Source of the DNA: Halomonas sp.
GTDB lineage: Bacteria > Pseudomonadota > Gammaproteobacteria > Pseudomonadales > Halomonadaceae
Direction of reading: 5' to 3'
NCBI RefSeq assembly: GCF_017515565.1
Contig: NZ_JAFWFN010000049.1
Location: 144,379 to 208,378, forward strand
DNA length: 64,000 nt
Shown: piece after piece, positions 36,664 to 46,789 of the stretch
Position numbering within the stretch: the first letter of the stretch is position 1
How the letters are laid out: every line of letters starts with the position of its first letter
Program-made: the position numbers and the translations under genes
Notes under the pieces: generated by a model
Seen by the model: only the letters and a program-made list of their open reading frames with translations
Databases searched by the model: none
What the model was told of the DNA's origin: nothing

Positions 36664-39600
36664 CTAGCGTCTAAGCCTCCCGCCAATGACCAGCATACAT
36701 GGCGTTAGCAGCAGGGTAAGGCCAGTGGCGAAGGTGAGGCCACCGGCGATGGCACTGGACATTTGCGTCCACCACTGAGCGGAAGGGGCGTTAAAGCCAA
36801 GGGCTGGGGCAAACAGGTTCACGTTAATGCCCAACACCATGGGCATTAGCCCCAGCACCGTGGTAATCGCCGTCAGCAATACCGGGCGCAGGCGCAAACA
36901 GCCTGCTTCCAACGCTGCCTCTGGGGGCGTCATGCCATTGCTCCGTAGCTCATTATAAGTGTCAATCAAGACGATATTGTTGTTTACCACAATGCCTGCC
37001 AGGGCAATAACCCCCATGCCCACCATCACAATGCCAAAGGCTTGGCCGGTAATCAGCAAGCCCATCAGTACCCCAGCCGTTGAAAACACAATCGCAGAGA
37101 GCACCAGTGCCGCTTGGTAGTAGCTATTGAACTGGGTGACTAAGATCAGCGCCATGAGGCCAATGGCAATTAAAAATGCGCTAATCAAAAACTGCATCGC
37201 TTCTTGCTGGTCTTCCTGCTCCCCGGCCACGTTCACCATTAAGCCATCGGGCAGTTGGCCCTCGCCCGCTGAAAGCAGCGCCCGCAAGCGCTCGTCGGCA
37301 AGGTGACCGGGGGCTAAATCTGCCTCAAGAGTAATCGCCCGACGCCCATCAATGCGGTTTAGTGTGCCAACTTTAGGCGCTGGGGTAATCGTTACAAAGT
37401 GAGAGATAGGCACTTGGCCGCGCGGGGTATTAATGGTTAACCGCTCAAGTTGATCCAGCGATCGCCAGGACTTGGGCAGGCGAACGCGAATATCCACTTC
37501 ATCGCTCACCGTAGGCGGGCGGTAGCTAGCTACCTGCAGCCCTGTGGTCAGCAGCTGTACCGCACTGCCAATGGTCGTAATGTCGGTGCCCATGCGGGCA
37601 GCGGCTTCACGATCAACGTTCACCCGTCACTCCACCCCCGGAAGGCTGCGGTTGTCCTGAATATCGGTAAACCCGCCCAGCTCGCGCATAAGCCCCACCA
37701 ACTGATTAACCCCCGCATCGGCAACGTCCGGGTCGGTGGCGCTTATCTCTAGCACAATGGGTTTGCCGCCACCGGGGCCCATCTCCTGCTCCTGGAACTC
37801 CAGGGTTATGCCAGGTATATCCCGGGTGCGTTCAGCCATATCGTCTAATATCGCTTGTGCAGGACGGCGTTGGTACCAATCCACAAACTGAAACTGCAGC
37901 ACGCCCACCACATCACTGCCCATCTGCTGGTCGGGCGCCGCAAATGAACGGGCATAGAGCGCTTCTACTTCGCTCATTCCACTCAGGCGGTTTTCCACTC
38001 GCTGCAGGATGGCATCAGCTTCCAGGGCAGAGAAATCTCCGCGGGCGCGCACTAATACCTGGGCGCTGTCTGGTTCCACGTTGGGAAAGAAATCCACCCC
38101 GTGATTGAAACGCGCATAGCCAGTGTAGAGCAGGGCAATCAGCAGTAGGGCGAACAGAAGCACCCAGCTAGGGTGTTGTAGCAGCCGCGCTAACAGGCTG
38201 CGGTAGTGGCGCCCAAGGGCCGTGCTTTCGGGTTTGGCGGTTCCCTCGCTGGTGGCGGCTTCTTCGTTAGAAGCGGGCGTGTCTGAAGCCGAATCATCAG
38301 AAACCAATTTGGCAGAAACTGCTTTGGCAGGGCGGGTCACCAGCCGCCCCAGCGTAGGTAGAAATATCAGCGCCATGGCCAACGATGCCAGCAAGCATAA
38401 GATCACCGTGGCGGGCAGGTACTTCATAAACTGCCCCACCATCCCTGGCCAAAACAGCAGCGGTACAAACACCGCCAACGTCGTCGCCGTAGAGGCAATG
38501 ACCGGCCAACTCATGCGCGTGGCTGCGTTCAGCCACGCCTGATGGGGCGACTGCCCGTCATGCAAATGGCGGTCGGCCAGTTCACTAACCACAATGGCGC
38601 CGTCCACCAGCATGCCAGCGACTAAGATCAACGCGAACAGCACCACAACGTTGAGCGTAAAGCCAAAGGCCCATACCAGTAGAATGCCGGTTAAAAATGC
38701 CCCCGGTATGGTCAAGCCCACCAGCAGTGCCATGCGCCAGCCCATCACCGCCACTACCACAATCAGCACCAGCACGACGGCGGTCAGTACGTTGTTTAAC
38801 AGCTCAGAGAGCATGTTCTGCACCGTGACTGATTCATCCAAAATAGTGGTCACGCTGAGCTGTTCCGGTAGCAGGTCGCCAGCTTGGGCAAAGCGTTCCC
38901 GTACGGCATCGATAGTGGCGATAATATTGGCCCCGGCGCGCTTAGAAATTTCCAGCACCACCGCTGGCTCGCCGTCAATACGGGCAAAGCCCTCGGCCTC
39001 TCTATAGGTGGGGTGAATCCAGGCCACATCGCCGAAGGTCACCACTTGGTCGCCTTCCACTTTCACCGGCATCTGCATCACATCATCAAGGGATTCAATA
39101 ATGCCCGGCACCTTAAGTGCCAAACGCCCGGCGCCGGTGTCTAAACTGCCCGCCGCTACTAATCGATTATTACGCGATATCTGATTAAACAGCGTGTCAA
39201 AATCAACGCCGTAGCTCTCTAGTACCAACGGGTCCACGACGATTTCCAGCAGGTCTTCCCGCTCCCCGGCAATATCCACCTCTAGCACATTGGCGATGCC
39301 CTCAATCTCTTCTTTAAGGCGCCGGGCAATCGTAATGCGCTCGCGGGTATCTAACTGCCCGGAAAGGCCAATGGTAAGCACCGGAAATTCCGAGACGTTC
39401 ACTTCCATCACCCGCGGCTCTTCAGCTTCAGCGGGCAAGCTGCTGCGGGCAATGTCTACGCGTTCACGTACATCAGAAAGGGCCGTGTTAGGGTTGAAAC
39501 CTGGGTCAAACTCCAGGGTCACCGCGGCATGGCCTTCGCTGGACTGTGCGGTGAATTTGCGCAGCCCTTCGATTCCCCGTAGCTCCTGCTCCATGGGGCG

Positions 39601-39795
39601 AATTAAAAGCCGTTCGCCATCTTCGGGGCTAACCCCTTCCAGAGAGAGCGAAACGTAAACAATTGGGATAGTGACGTCGGGGTTGGCTTCCTTAGGAATG
39701 GTTTGCCAGGCAGCAATGCCCGCTAGCAGTAACCCGACGAGCAGCAGTAGCGTGGTGCGCGTGTGGGTAAGCGCCGCATTAATTAGTTGGCGCAT
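36664..39795 (-). pseudogene. RND efflux permease interrupted by one in-frame TGA
   Basis: A full-length AcrB/HAE1-type pump (about 1,040 residues) in one reading frame except for a TGA at 37629-37627. It falls in LPGVE-stop-RVNVDREAAARMG, where the family has E-W-x-x-V-D-R-x-x-A-A-R, so the TGA replaces a Trp (TGG to TGA). Everything else is intact: first helix, periplasmic porter domains, helices 2-6 up to 37629, then the second docking/porter part and helices 8-12. The ATG at 39795 with AGGAAGG upstream is the true start. A GTG at 37623, right after the stop, could restart translation. It is either a real pseudogene, a read-through gene or a sequencing error. Confidence 0.85.
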
Positions 39796-40876
39796 AACCA
39801 CCTTCCTGGCGGTTGGCAGGAACGGGCATGACGGTGTCGCCCGGGGCAACTAAGCCAGCGCCAAGGGTAATCAGCTGAAGCGGATCCGGTAGACCCGTCA
39901 CGTAAGCGCGTTCGATATCGGCACTCACCAGTTCAATGGCCGTTTGGGCCACTTGGTTTTCACCTACTATATGCTTAACTGCTAACTGGCCGTGTTCGTC
40001 CAGGCTAAAAAGTGCGGGTGAGAGCGTATGTACGTGGCGCGGCGGTAGGGTAATGGTGAACTCCGCGCTGCCCCCTGCCAAACGTTGTCGGTCAGGGTTG
40101 TCCAGGGTTACTTCGATATAAAAGGTACGGGTGGCTTCTTCAGCTCGGCTACTGATATGGGTTATCTCACCGGTTAACGCGCGACCGTTTAACAGCCGTG
40201 CAGTGACCGGTAGGCCAACGCTGAGTTCGCCAATTTGCTGTTGAGATACCCAAGCGGTGCCGGTTAAACGGCGGTCGTCAATTAAGCGGCCCCACTCTTC
40301 GCCGGGCTGCAGCAAATCGCCTAGTTCCACCTGCACCCGGTCAAGGACGCCTTCAAAGGGGGCGGTAGGGCGGGTGTCGTTTAGCTGTTTTTCCAGCTGG
40401 GCAACCTGGGCAGCGCTGGCACTTAACGCGCTCTGTAGGCGCAGTAGTTCAGGCTGTGAAATGAGCTCCCGGCGGCGTAGGTTCTGCGCCCCGGAAAATT
40501 CAGCTTCTGCCACGGACAACTCATCCCTTGCTTGCTGCAAACGTTCGGGTAGGGCTTCGTTATCCAGCACCAGCAGGGTATCGCCTTGGGCCACTGTCGT
40601 CCCCTGGGCAATGGGCTTTTCCGCCACGAAGCCTGCCACGCTAGCGCGTAAGGTGGTTTCGCGCTGGGCGGTTAATTGGCCTTGGATAACCTGCTGAGGA
40701 ACATAAGGGGTGCTTTGCTGAACTATCACCTCTACCCGTGGAAGCGCCTCGCTTTCTGAGCTGCTGCTCTCGGGTGGGTCGGTTTGAAAGCGCTGAAAAT
40801 CGCCAAAGGCAAGCCATATTACCAGTGCTAGAACCAGCAGGCTGGCAAGGGCGTAAGAGTAGGGGATTCGTCGCAT
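39779..40876 (-). CDS. RND efflux periplasmic adaptor (HlyD/MFP family)
   Basis: 365-residue adaptor: an N-terminal membrane helix (ASLLVLALVIWLAFG), lipoyl half-domains around TLRASVAGFVAEKPIAQGTTVAQGDTL and PFEGVLDRVQVELGDLLQPGE, and an alpha-hairpin between them. It overlaps the start of the permease by 17 bp, so the two are co-transcribed. It is a second adaptor-pump pair distinct from that at 1-1690. If the pump is dead, this gene is under relaxed constraint. Confidence 0.88.
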   Translation of the reverse strand: MRRIPYSYALASLLVLALVIWLAFGDFQRFQTDPPESSSSESEALPRVEVIVQQSTPYVPQQVIQGQLTAQRETTLRASVAGFVAEKPIAQGTTVAQGDTLLVLDNEALPERLQQARDELSVAEAEFSGAQNLRRRELISQPELLRLQSALSASAAQVAQLEKQLNDTRPTAPFEGVLDRVQVELGDLLQPGEEWGRLIDDRRLTGTAWVSQQQIGELSVGLPVTARLLNGRALTGEITHISSRAEEATRTFYIEVTLDNPDRQRLAGGSAEFTITLPPRHVHTLSPALFSLDEHGQLAVKHIVGENQVAQTAIELVSADIERAYVTGLPDPLQLITLGAGLVAPGDTVMPVPANRQEGGYAPTN

Positions 40877-41137
40877 GGGGGTGCTATATCCGTATAAGCC
40901 CAGAAAACCGTATGTTAAAACTGTACGTTAAAGACAGTGCTGAAGGTGGGGCGCGCAGCCTGTCACACCATAGCGTAACCCGAGCTTCTCAGCGAGTAGC
41001 AAGCAGCTGCGGGAATGGTACTAGCCTCATGTCTGATTGAGTTTTTGCCCGGCTGGGCATACCATCTTGTCGTCTTAAGTTCTGTCGAACCACCCTCAGG
41101 CGAGCCATTACACTCGGCAAACCATCAAGGAGCAATG

Positions 41138-42112
41138 ATGAAAGATCCAGTACGTATTGCGATTACCGGCGGCGCAGGCCAAATCAGTTACTCTCTTATT
41201 TTCCGCATCGCCGCAGGCGACATGTTGGGGCCGGATCAGCCTGTCATTCTTCAGCTTCTGGAAATCCCCCAGGCGATGGACGCCCTGAACGGCGTGGTGA
41301 TGGAAGTCAACGACTGTGCCTTCCCGCTAGTACAAGATATTGTTGCGACTGACGACCCCAATGTCGCGTTCAAAGACGCTGACTTCGCCCTATTGGTAGG
41401 TGCCCGTCCGCGTGGCCCCGGCATGGAGCGTAAAGACCTGCTGGAAGCCAACGCAGCGATCTTCTCCGTACAGGGTAAAGCGCTGAACGATCACGCAAGC
41501 CGTGATGTAAAAGTGCTGGTAGTGGGTAACCCTGCCAACACTAACGCGCTGATTGCTTCTTGCAACGCGCCGGACCTGGACGCTGGTCAGTTTACCGCCA
41601 TGACGCGTCTGGATCACAACCGCGCGCTGACGCAGCTGGCTCAGAAAACCGGCAAGCACGTCACCGACGTTGAAAACATGATCATCTGGGGCAACCACAG
41701 TGCCACCCAGTATCCAGATCTTGGCCAGTGCAAAGTTGACGGCAAAGCGGCGTTTGATCTGGTTGAGCGCGACTGGTACGAAAACGACTTCATCCCCACC
41801 GTTCAGCAGCGCGGCGCGGCGATCATTAAAGCACGCGGTGCGTCATCTGCAGCGTCTGCCGCTTCTTCTGCTATCGACCACATGCGCGATTGGGCGCTGG
41901 GCTCCAAAGGTATCGTCAGCATGGCGATTCCGTCTGATGGCAGCTACGGCATCGACGCAGGCATCATCTACTCCTACCCGGTGCGCTGCCAGGGTGGTAA
42001 GTACGAAATCGTTCAAGGTTTCGAGCTGGACGCGTTCAGCAAAGAGAAGATGCAAGCCACCGAGAAAGAACTGCGTGAAGAGCGCGCTGCCGTTGAGCAC
42101 CTGCTCGGCTAA
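41138..42112 (+). CDS. mdh: Malate dehydrogenase
   Basis: NAD-dependent TCA-cycle enzyme of the MDH group with an N-terminal [19 protein letters not shown] (the group has GAAGQI). Substrate-binding Arg residues appear in [16 protein letters not shown], the catalytic Asp/His pair in [13 protein letters not shown] and [13 protein letters not shown]. 324 residues, the normal size. AAGGAGCA lies directly before two ATG codons at 41135 and 41138; the second is better spaced. It ends in a strong terminator. Confidence 0.95.
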   Translation: MKDPVRIAITGGAGQISYSLIFRIAAGDMLGPDQPVILQLLEIPQAMDALNGVVMEVNDCAFPLVQDIVATDDPNVAFKDADFALLVGARPRGPGMERKDLLEANAAIFSVQGKALNDHASRDVKVLVVGNPANTNALIASCNAPDLDAGQFTAMTRLDHNRALTQLAQKTGKHVTDVENMIIWGNHSATQYPDLGQCKVDGKAAFDLVERDWYENDFIPTVQQRGAAIIKARGASSAASAASSAIDHMRDWALGSKGIVSMAIPSDGSYGIDAGIIYSYPVRCQGGKYEIVQGFELDAFSKEKMQATEKELREERAAVEHLLG

Positions 42113-42155
42113 GCATGCCCGCTGGCGTTTTTAAAAGAACGCTCAGTAAACGCAA

Positions 42156-42187
42156 AACCCCGCAAGCATGCTTGCGGGGTTTTTTAT
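42156..42187 (+). terminator. Strong intrinsic terminator after mdh
   Basis: ACCCCGCAAG and CTTGCGGGGT form a perfect stem around CATG, with A-run before and T-run after, so it can act in both directions and also end the convergent phosphatase gene at 42217. Confidence 0.9.
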
Positions 42188-42216
42188 TGCGATTTACTAC
42201 TCACCACTCACCACGC

Positions 42217-42873
42217 TCAATCACGCAAACTCATAATCCGCCAATGGCGCGTTTCGGCGACTTCGCGGAGCGTATCGTCGGGGTCGACGGCGACGGGGTG
42301 CTCGACTTGCTCAAGCAGCGGCAGGTCGTTGTGGGAGTCGCTGTAAAACCAAGCGCCATCCATGGTTAAGTCTTGATCTTCAAGCCACTGCTTTAAACGA
42401 GTGACTTTGCCTTCGCGGTAGCTCGGCACTCCTGACACCCGCCCGGTATAGCGCCCATCAATCATTTCAGGGTCAACCGCGATTAAATCATCGACGCCCA
42501 AGCGCTCAGCAATAGGCGCGGTAATAAAGCGGTTGGTGGCGGTGATGATCAGCAGCGTATCGCCTTTGGTGCGGTGGCGGGCCAGAAGCTCTTCGGCCTT
42601 GGGGAGGATATGCGGTTCAATTTTGCTGGCCATAAACTGCTGATGCCAGGCGGCCAGCTGTTCCGGCGTGTTTTCTGCAAGCGGCTTCAGTGCCACCTCC
42701 AGAAACGCCGCCATATCCAGGGTGCCCGCGTTGTAATCGGCCATAAAGCGTTCGTTGGCTTCTCGGTAAGCAACAGGATCTACGGCGCCCTGTTCGAGTA
42801 GAAACTCACCCCAGGCGTGATCGCTGTCGATGGATAGCAGCGTATTATCCAAATCGAAAATGGCCAGACTCAC
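42217..42873 (-). CDS. HAD-IB family phosphatase (SerB-like)
   Basis: 218-residue phosphatase of HAD subfamily IB (group TIGR01490). Motif I is IFDLDNTLLSIDSDH with the nucleophile Asp, motif II LLIITATN, Lys in REGKVTRL and motif IV AWFYSDSHNDLPLL. A helical cap lies between motif I and II. The substrate may be phosphoserine, histidinol phosphate or another small phosphoester. GTG start at 42873 is supported by GGGGAG. Convergent with mdh across the terminator. Confidence 0.85.
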   Translation of the reverse strand: MSLAIFDLDNTLLSIDSDHAWGEFLLEQGAVDPVAYREANERFMADYNAGTLDMAAFLEVALKPLAENTPEQLAAWHQQFMASKIEPHILPKAEELLARHRTKGDTLLIITATNRFITAPIAERLGVDDLIAVDPEMIDGRYTGRVSGVPSYREGKVTRLKQWLEDQDLTMDGAWFYSDSHNDLPLLEQVEHPVAVDPDDTLREVAETRHWRIMSLRD

Positions 42874-43046
42874 GGCGCTCCCCTTATGGTTAATGTGATG
42901 GTTGATAGCGAGTTAATCGCGGGACACAAAGCGGCGGATTATCGCAGAGTCGCCATGGTTTAACCACTTAGCGTTTTATTGTATTGATACGCCTGTCTCC
43001 CTTGTGGAAAAATGGACACAACTGAAAATTTATTAAGGTGATGTCC

Positions 43047-43541
43047 GTGATCGACGCTGACGGCTTTCGCCCCAATGTTGGCATTATTATTGCCAATAGC
43101 CAGGGGCAGCTGCTCTGGGCGCGTCGTGTAGGACAAAATGCGTGGCAATTCCCTCAGGGAGGCATTAAAGCAAGCGAGACTCCACAACAAGCGCTTTTTC
43201 GTGAGCTTCACGAAGAGATCGGCCTAACCGCCGACGATGTTGATATTGTCGCCTGCACCCGGGGCTGGCTGCGCTACCGTCTTCCACGACGCATGATTCG
43301 TACCCACTCGCGACCGGTCTGTATCGGTCAGAAGCAGAAGTGGTTTTTACTTAGGATTCGCTGTCAAGAGAACCGAATCTGCATGACGGCTACGCCCAAG
43401 CCCGAATTCGATGGCTGGCGCTGGGTGAGCTACTGGTACCCGCTGGGGCAGGTCGTGCCGTTTAAACGAGAGGTATATCGACGCGCGTTACGAGAGCTTT
43501 CTCCGCGTGTACAGCGCCTAGCACAAGATAACGAAGGGTAA
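43047..43541 (+). CDS. rppH: RNA pyrophosphohydrolase
   Basis: Nudix enzyme that removes pyrophosphate from the 5' end of mRNA, starting decay. The Nudix box is visible as [23 protein letters not shown]. The N-terminal [14 protein letters not shown] matches RppH, so I place the start at the GTG 43047, with AAGGTGA upstream; a GTG at 43038 and an ATG at 43041 are alternatives. Length 164 residues. It is followed closely by ptsP, as in many gammaproteobacteria. Confidence 0.93.
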   Translation: MIDADGFRPNVGIIIANSQGQLLWARRVGQNAWQFPQGGIKASETPQQALFRELHEEIGLTADDVDIVACTRGWLRYRLPRRMIRTHSRPVCIGQKQKWFLLRIRCQENRICMTATPKPEFDGWRWVSYWYPLGQVVPFKREVYRRALRELSPRVQRLAQDNEG

Positions 43542-43607
43542 TCGCGCTTTGCTGCCTAGGATGGGGCAGTCAAGCCAGCCGGAAATCCCTCAGCGAGGCA
43601 AATAATA

Positions 43608-45887
43608 GTGAAAAGTAAAACCTCCATGCTTGAGGTGTTACGTCGCGTCATTCAGGAAGTGAATGGCGCTCGAAACCTCGATGCCGCGCTGTCAACCATG
43701 GTTCGCCGCATACGCAAGGCCATGCAAACCGACGTGTGCTCTTTTTATCTTTACGATAAAGAGCTTGAGTCGTTAGTGTTGATGGAAACCATTGGCTTGC
43801 GTACTCAGGCGGTGGGCCGCGTGGTGCTGCCCCTGGGAGAAGGCTTGGTAGGGCTAGTCGCCAAGCGCAGTGAACCGCTTAATCTGGAAGACGCTCAGGC
43901 GCATTCCCATTTTCGCTATTTTGAGGCCACGGGTGAAGAGCGCTACTCAAGCTTCTTGGGGGTGCCGATTATTCACCAGCGCCTCATGCTTGGCGTATTA
44001 GTCGTACAGCAGGCTGAAAAACGCCAGTACGATGATGAAGACGAAGCCTTTCTGGTCACCATGGCTGCTCAGTTGGCAGGGGTGCTTGCCCATGCGTTAG
44101 CCACGGGTAATCTTTCCCGCCCTGCGCTGCCGGGTGGCCAAGCCATGTTCAAAGGCGTGGCGGCATCACCCGGTATGGCCATGGGCGAAGCGGTCGTGAT
44201 TACCCCGCCCGCTGATCTTAATAGCGTCCCCGATCTGATCCCGAATGATCAGGATTATGAAGTCGCTCGCTTAAAAGAGGCCATCGGCAAAACGCGCAGC
44301 GAGATTCGCGCGGCGGCTGAGCGCTTGGCGAGCCGTATTTCTGCCCAAGAACTTGCCCTCTTTGATGTGTATCAACAAATGCTTGGGGAGGCAGCGCTCT
44401 CGGAAGAGGTGGAAAAACGTATTCGCGAAGGCCAGTGGGCACCTGGGGCTCTGGCCGATGTGGTGCGACGCCATGTGCAATATCTAGAGCGCGTCGATGA
44501 CGACTACCTTCGCGAGCGGGCGGCGGATATTCGCGACTTGGGCCGCCGCGTGCTGTCGCATTTGCAGGAAGATACCCCCTCAACGCCTGAAACCTACCCA
44601 GATAACGCCATCTTGGTCGGTGACGAAATCAGCGTAGCCATGTTGGGTGAAGTGCCGCGGGATAAACTGAAAGGCCTGGTGTCGGTGCGCGGTTCAAGCA
44701 CCTCTCACGTGGCGATTGTGGCTCGCGCCATGGGGATTCCCACCGTATTGGGCATGGTGGATTTACCGTTGCCGCGCTTAAACGGCGCCCCCGTCGTGCT
44801 GGATGGCCACCGTGGCCGCTTGTTTGTGCGACCGGCCGAAGAGCTGAAAACGCGCTACGCCAGTTTAATCGCCGAAGAGAAAGCCCTCAGTGAGGTGCTG
44901 GAGCACGAGCAAGACCAGCCCAGCGAAACCCCCGATGGCTATTCTATGCCGCTGATGGTCAACACGGGCTTAGCCGTCGATGCCAGCTCGCTGCTTAAAA
45001 GCCGTATTGGTGGTGTCGGGCTATACCGTACCGAAGTGCCGTTTATGATTACCGAGCGCTTCCCCGGTGAAAAAGAGCAAATGCGGATGTATCGCGAGCA
45101 GCTCGAAGGCTTTGCGCCGCTGCCGGTGGTAATGCGCACCCTGGATATTGGTGGCGATAAAGATCTACCGTATTTCCCTATTGAGGAAGCTAACCCGTTT
45201 TTGGGCTGGCGCGGCATGCGGGTAACCCTGGATCACCCCGAGGTGTTGATGGTGCAGCTGCGCGCCATGCTTAAAGCCTCCCATGATCTGGGCAACCTCT
45301 ACGTGCTCTTCCCGATGATCACCAATGTGGAAGAGGTCGATGAGGCGTTGCGCCTGCTGGATCGTGCGATTGTCGAGCTAGGCGAGGAGGGTACCACCGT
45401 AATCCGGCCCCAGGTGGGCGTGATGATCGAAGTGCCTGCGACCATTTATCAAATGGACGCACTAGCCAAGCGGGTTGATTTCTTCTCAGTGGGCAGCAAC
45501 GATTTAACGCAATATCTGCTAGCGGTAGACCGCAATAACCCGCGAGTCTCAAGCCTTTACGATGCGCTGCACCCAGCGCTTCTCGGTGCGCTGCAAGAGC
45601 TCTCCCAAGATGCCAAGCGGCTGAATAAGCCTATTTCGCTGTGTGGTGAGCTGGCAGGGGACCCCGCAGGGGCACTGTTATTGATGGCCATGGGCTTCAC
45701 AAGCCTTTCCATGAACGCCCCCAGTTTGCCCAAAGTACGCGCGGCGATTCGCCGGGTAAGCTTTACGGATGCAAAGCAGCTGCTTGAAGAAATTATGCAG
45801 CAAGATACCCCCGCTCAAGTGCATGCCCATTTAAATATGCGCATGGATGAATGGCAGCTTTCGCATCTATTACCCCCGCGAGACTGA
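43608..45887 (+). CDS. ptsP: PEP-protein phosphotransferase of the nitrogen PTS (EI-Ntr)
   Basis: 759-residue enzyme that takes phosphate from phosphoenolpyruvate and passes it to NPr. It has an N-terminal GAF domain (about 1-165, FLGVPIIHQRLMLGVLVVQQ), an EI N-domain with the active His in GSSTSHVAIVARAMGIPTV, and a PEP-binding C-terminal barrel (GLYRTEVPFM, MRTLDIGGDKDLPYF, SVGSNDLTQY, catalytic Cys in ISLCGELAGD). GTG at 43608 has GAGG 10 bases upstream; ATG at 43626 is an alternative. It ends inside the 3' end of the NRDE gene. Confidence 0.94.
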   Translation: MKSKTSMLEVLRRVIQEVNGARNLDAALSTMVRRIRKAMQTDVCSFYLYDKELESLVLMETIGLRTQAVGRVVLPLGEGLVGLVAKRSEPLNLEDAQAHSHFRYFEATGEERYSSFLGVPIIHQRLMLGVLVVQQAEKRQYDDEDEAFLVTMAAQLAGVLAHALATGNLSRPALPGGQAMFKGVAASPGMAMGEAVVITPPADLNSVPDLIPNDQDYEVARLKEAIGKTRSEIRAAAERLASRISAQELALFDVYQQMLGEAALSEEVEKRIREGQWAPGALADVVRRHVQYLERVDDDYLRERAADIRDLGRRVLSHLQEDTPSTPETYPDNAILVGDEISVAMLGEVPRDKLKGLVSVRGSSTSHVAIVARAMGIPTVLGMVDLPLPRLNGAPVVLDGHRGRLFVRPAEELKTRYASLIAEEKALSEVLEHEQDQPSETPDGYSMPLMVNTGLAVDASSLLKSRIGGVGLYRTEVPFMITERFPGEKEQMRMYREQLEGFAPLPVVMRTLDIGGDKDLPYFPIEEANPFLGWRGMRVTLDHPEVLMVQLRAMLKASHDLGNLYVLFPMITNVEEVDEALRLLDRAIVELGEEGTTVIRPQVGVMIEVPATIYQMDALAKRVDFFSVGSNDLTQYLLAVDRNNPRVSSLYDALHPALLGALQELSQDAKRLNKPISLCGELAGDPAGALLLMAMGFTSLSMNAPSLPKVRAAIRRVSFTDAKQLLEEIMQQDTPAQVHAHLNMRMDEWQLSHLLPPRD

Positions 45888-46643
45888 GCTTGAGAGCGTG
45901 GTTTCCCCTTCAAAACGGCCGAGCGGCCCAAATCGCTGCTCGGTCATTGCCACTTCCCCCTGCTGATTGAGCGTTAACCACGTTGTCGCCCGAGTACCGT
46001 ACTGCTCACCGATAATAAAGGCGGCGGAAAGCTGGCGCTCAAGCGTTAAGCCAACCCCCGTATCGGGCAAGCCGGTGTCAGGTGCTATCAGCGGGCTATG
46101 CAAGGCATCTTGAGTAGCGTGGCGCCAGTTGTTAGGGCGGCTATGGGCCAAGGCCTGCTTTACGGCGGTTAACTTCGGCCAGGGGGTGTTTAGCGTCGCA
46201 TTGGAGAGACCATGCACCCCGTTGGCTATCTCGGTCAGGTTAGTGCCATCGTAACCTCTGTGCAGATGCCATAAGCGCTCTGTTGTAGCGACGAGCAGGT
46301 TAAATCCTGCGTAGTGCTTAGCCTCGGTGTTAGCCAGTTTTATCAGCCAAGCATCAATGTCACTACATTGCAGGGCACTCGCCACCAGCTCTCCCCGGCT
46401 AGGTGCGTTGCTCGGCGTAGCAAGCCGGGGGTCGCGTACATTCGTTAGCGCGGCTACCCGACCCTGCTGGTTCGCCGCCAGCCAAGTGCCCCCCGCTTCT
46501 AAATCCCGTCCGCCCATCAGCCCGCGAGGCTTATCCCAAAAGGCTAATGGCGCCGTGGGGCGTGCGTGAAACTCATCACGGTTCGCCGCTAGGCGAAGAG
46601 GTTGGGTACTGCCAGGGTGCCAAGCAAAGGTTATTAAGCACAT
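45870..46643 (-). CDS. NRDE (TANGO2) family protein
   Basis: 257-residue protein that starts MCLITFAW with Cys2, the presumed N-terminal nucleophile, followed by the Asn-Arg-Asp-Glu hallmark (LAANRDEFHARPTAPL) and GGRDLEAGGTWLA. Bacterial NRDE proteins are of unclear function; the animal TANGO2 homologue has been linked to heme and lipid handling. The ATG at 46643 is chosen because it puts the Cys at position 2; a start five codons upstream would bury it. The last 18 bp overlap the end of ptsP on the other strand. Confidence 0.87.
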   Translation of the reverse strand: MCLITFAWHPGSTQPLRLAANRDEFHARPTAPLAFWDKPRGLMGGRDLEAGGTWLAANQQGRVAALTNVRDPRLATPSNAPSRGELVASALQCSDIDAWLIKLANTEAKHYAGFNLLVATTERLWHLHRGYDGTNLTEIANGVHGLSNATLNTPWPKLTAVKQALAHSRPNNWRHATQDALHSPLIAPDTGLPDTGVGLTLERQLSAAFIIGEQYGTRATTWLTLNQQGEVAMTEQRFGPLGRFEGETTLSSSVSRG

Positions 46644-46789
46644 CGCGAACTCTGTCATCCTTCAGATTCAGTGAGCAACAGCGTCAACCTCTACAAGAGT
46701 GGAATGACAGCGTTGGTGTGTAGACGTACACTAACCTTAGAACAGGATGTTTGACCACCGATGCTTGACCGCAACCCAGGACTCTGAAC

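Noticed and set aside
37627-37629. TGA in the RND permease as a selenocysteine codon
   Set aside because: The family has Trp here, not Cys, and no SECIS-like hairpin is obvious directly after the TGA. The formate dehydrogenase in the window uses Cys, so nothing points to selenocysteine use.
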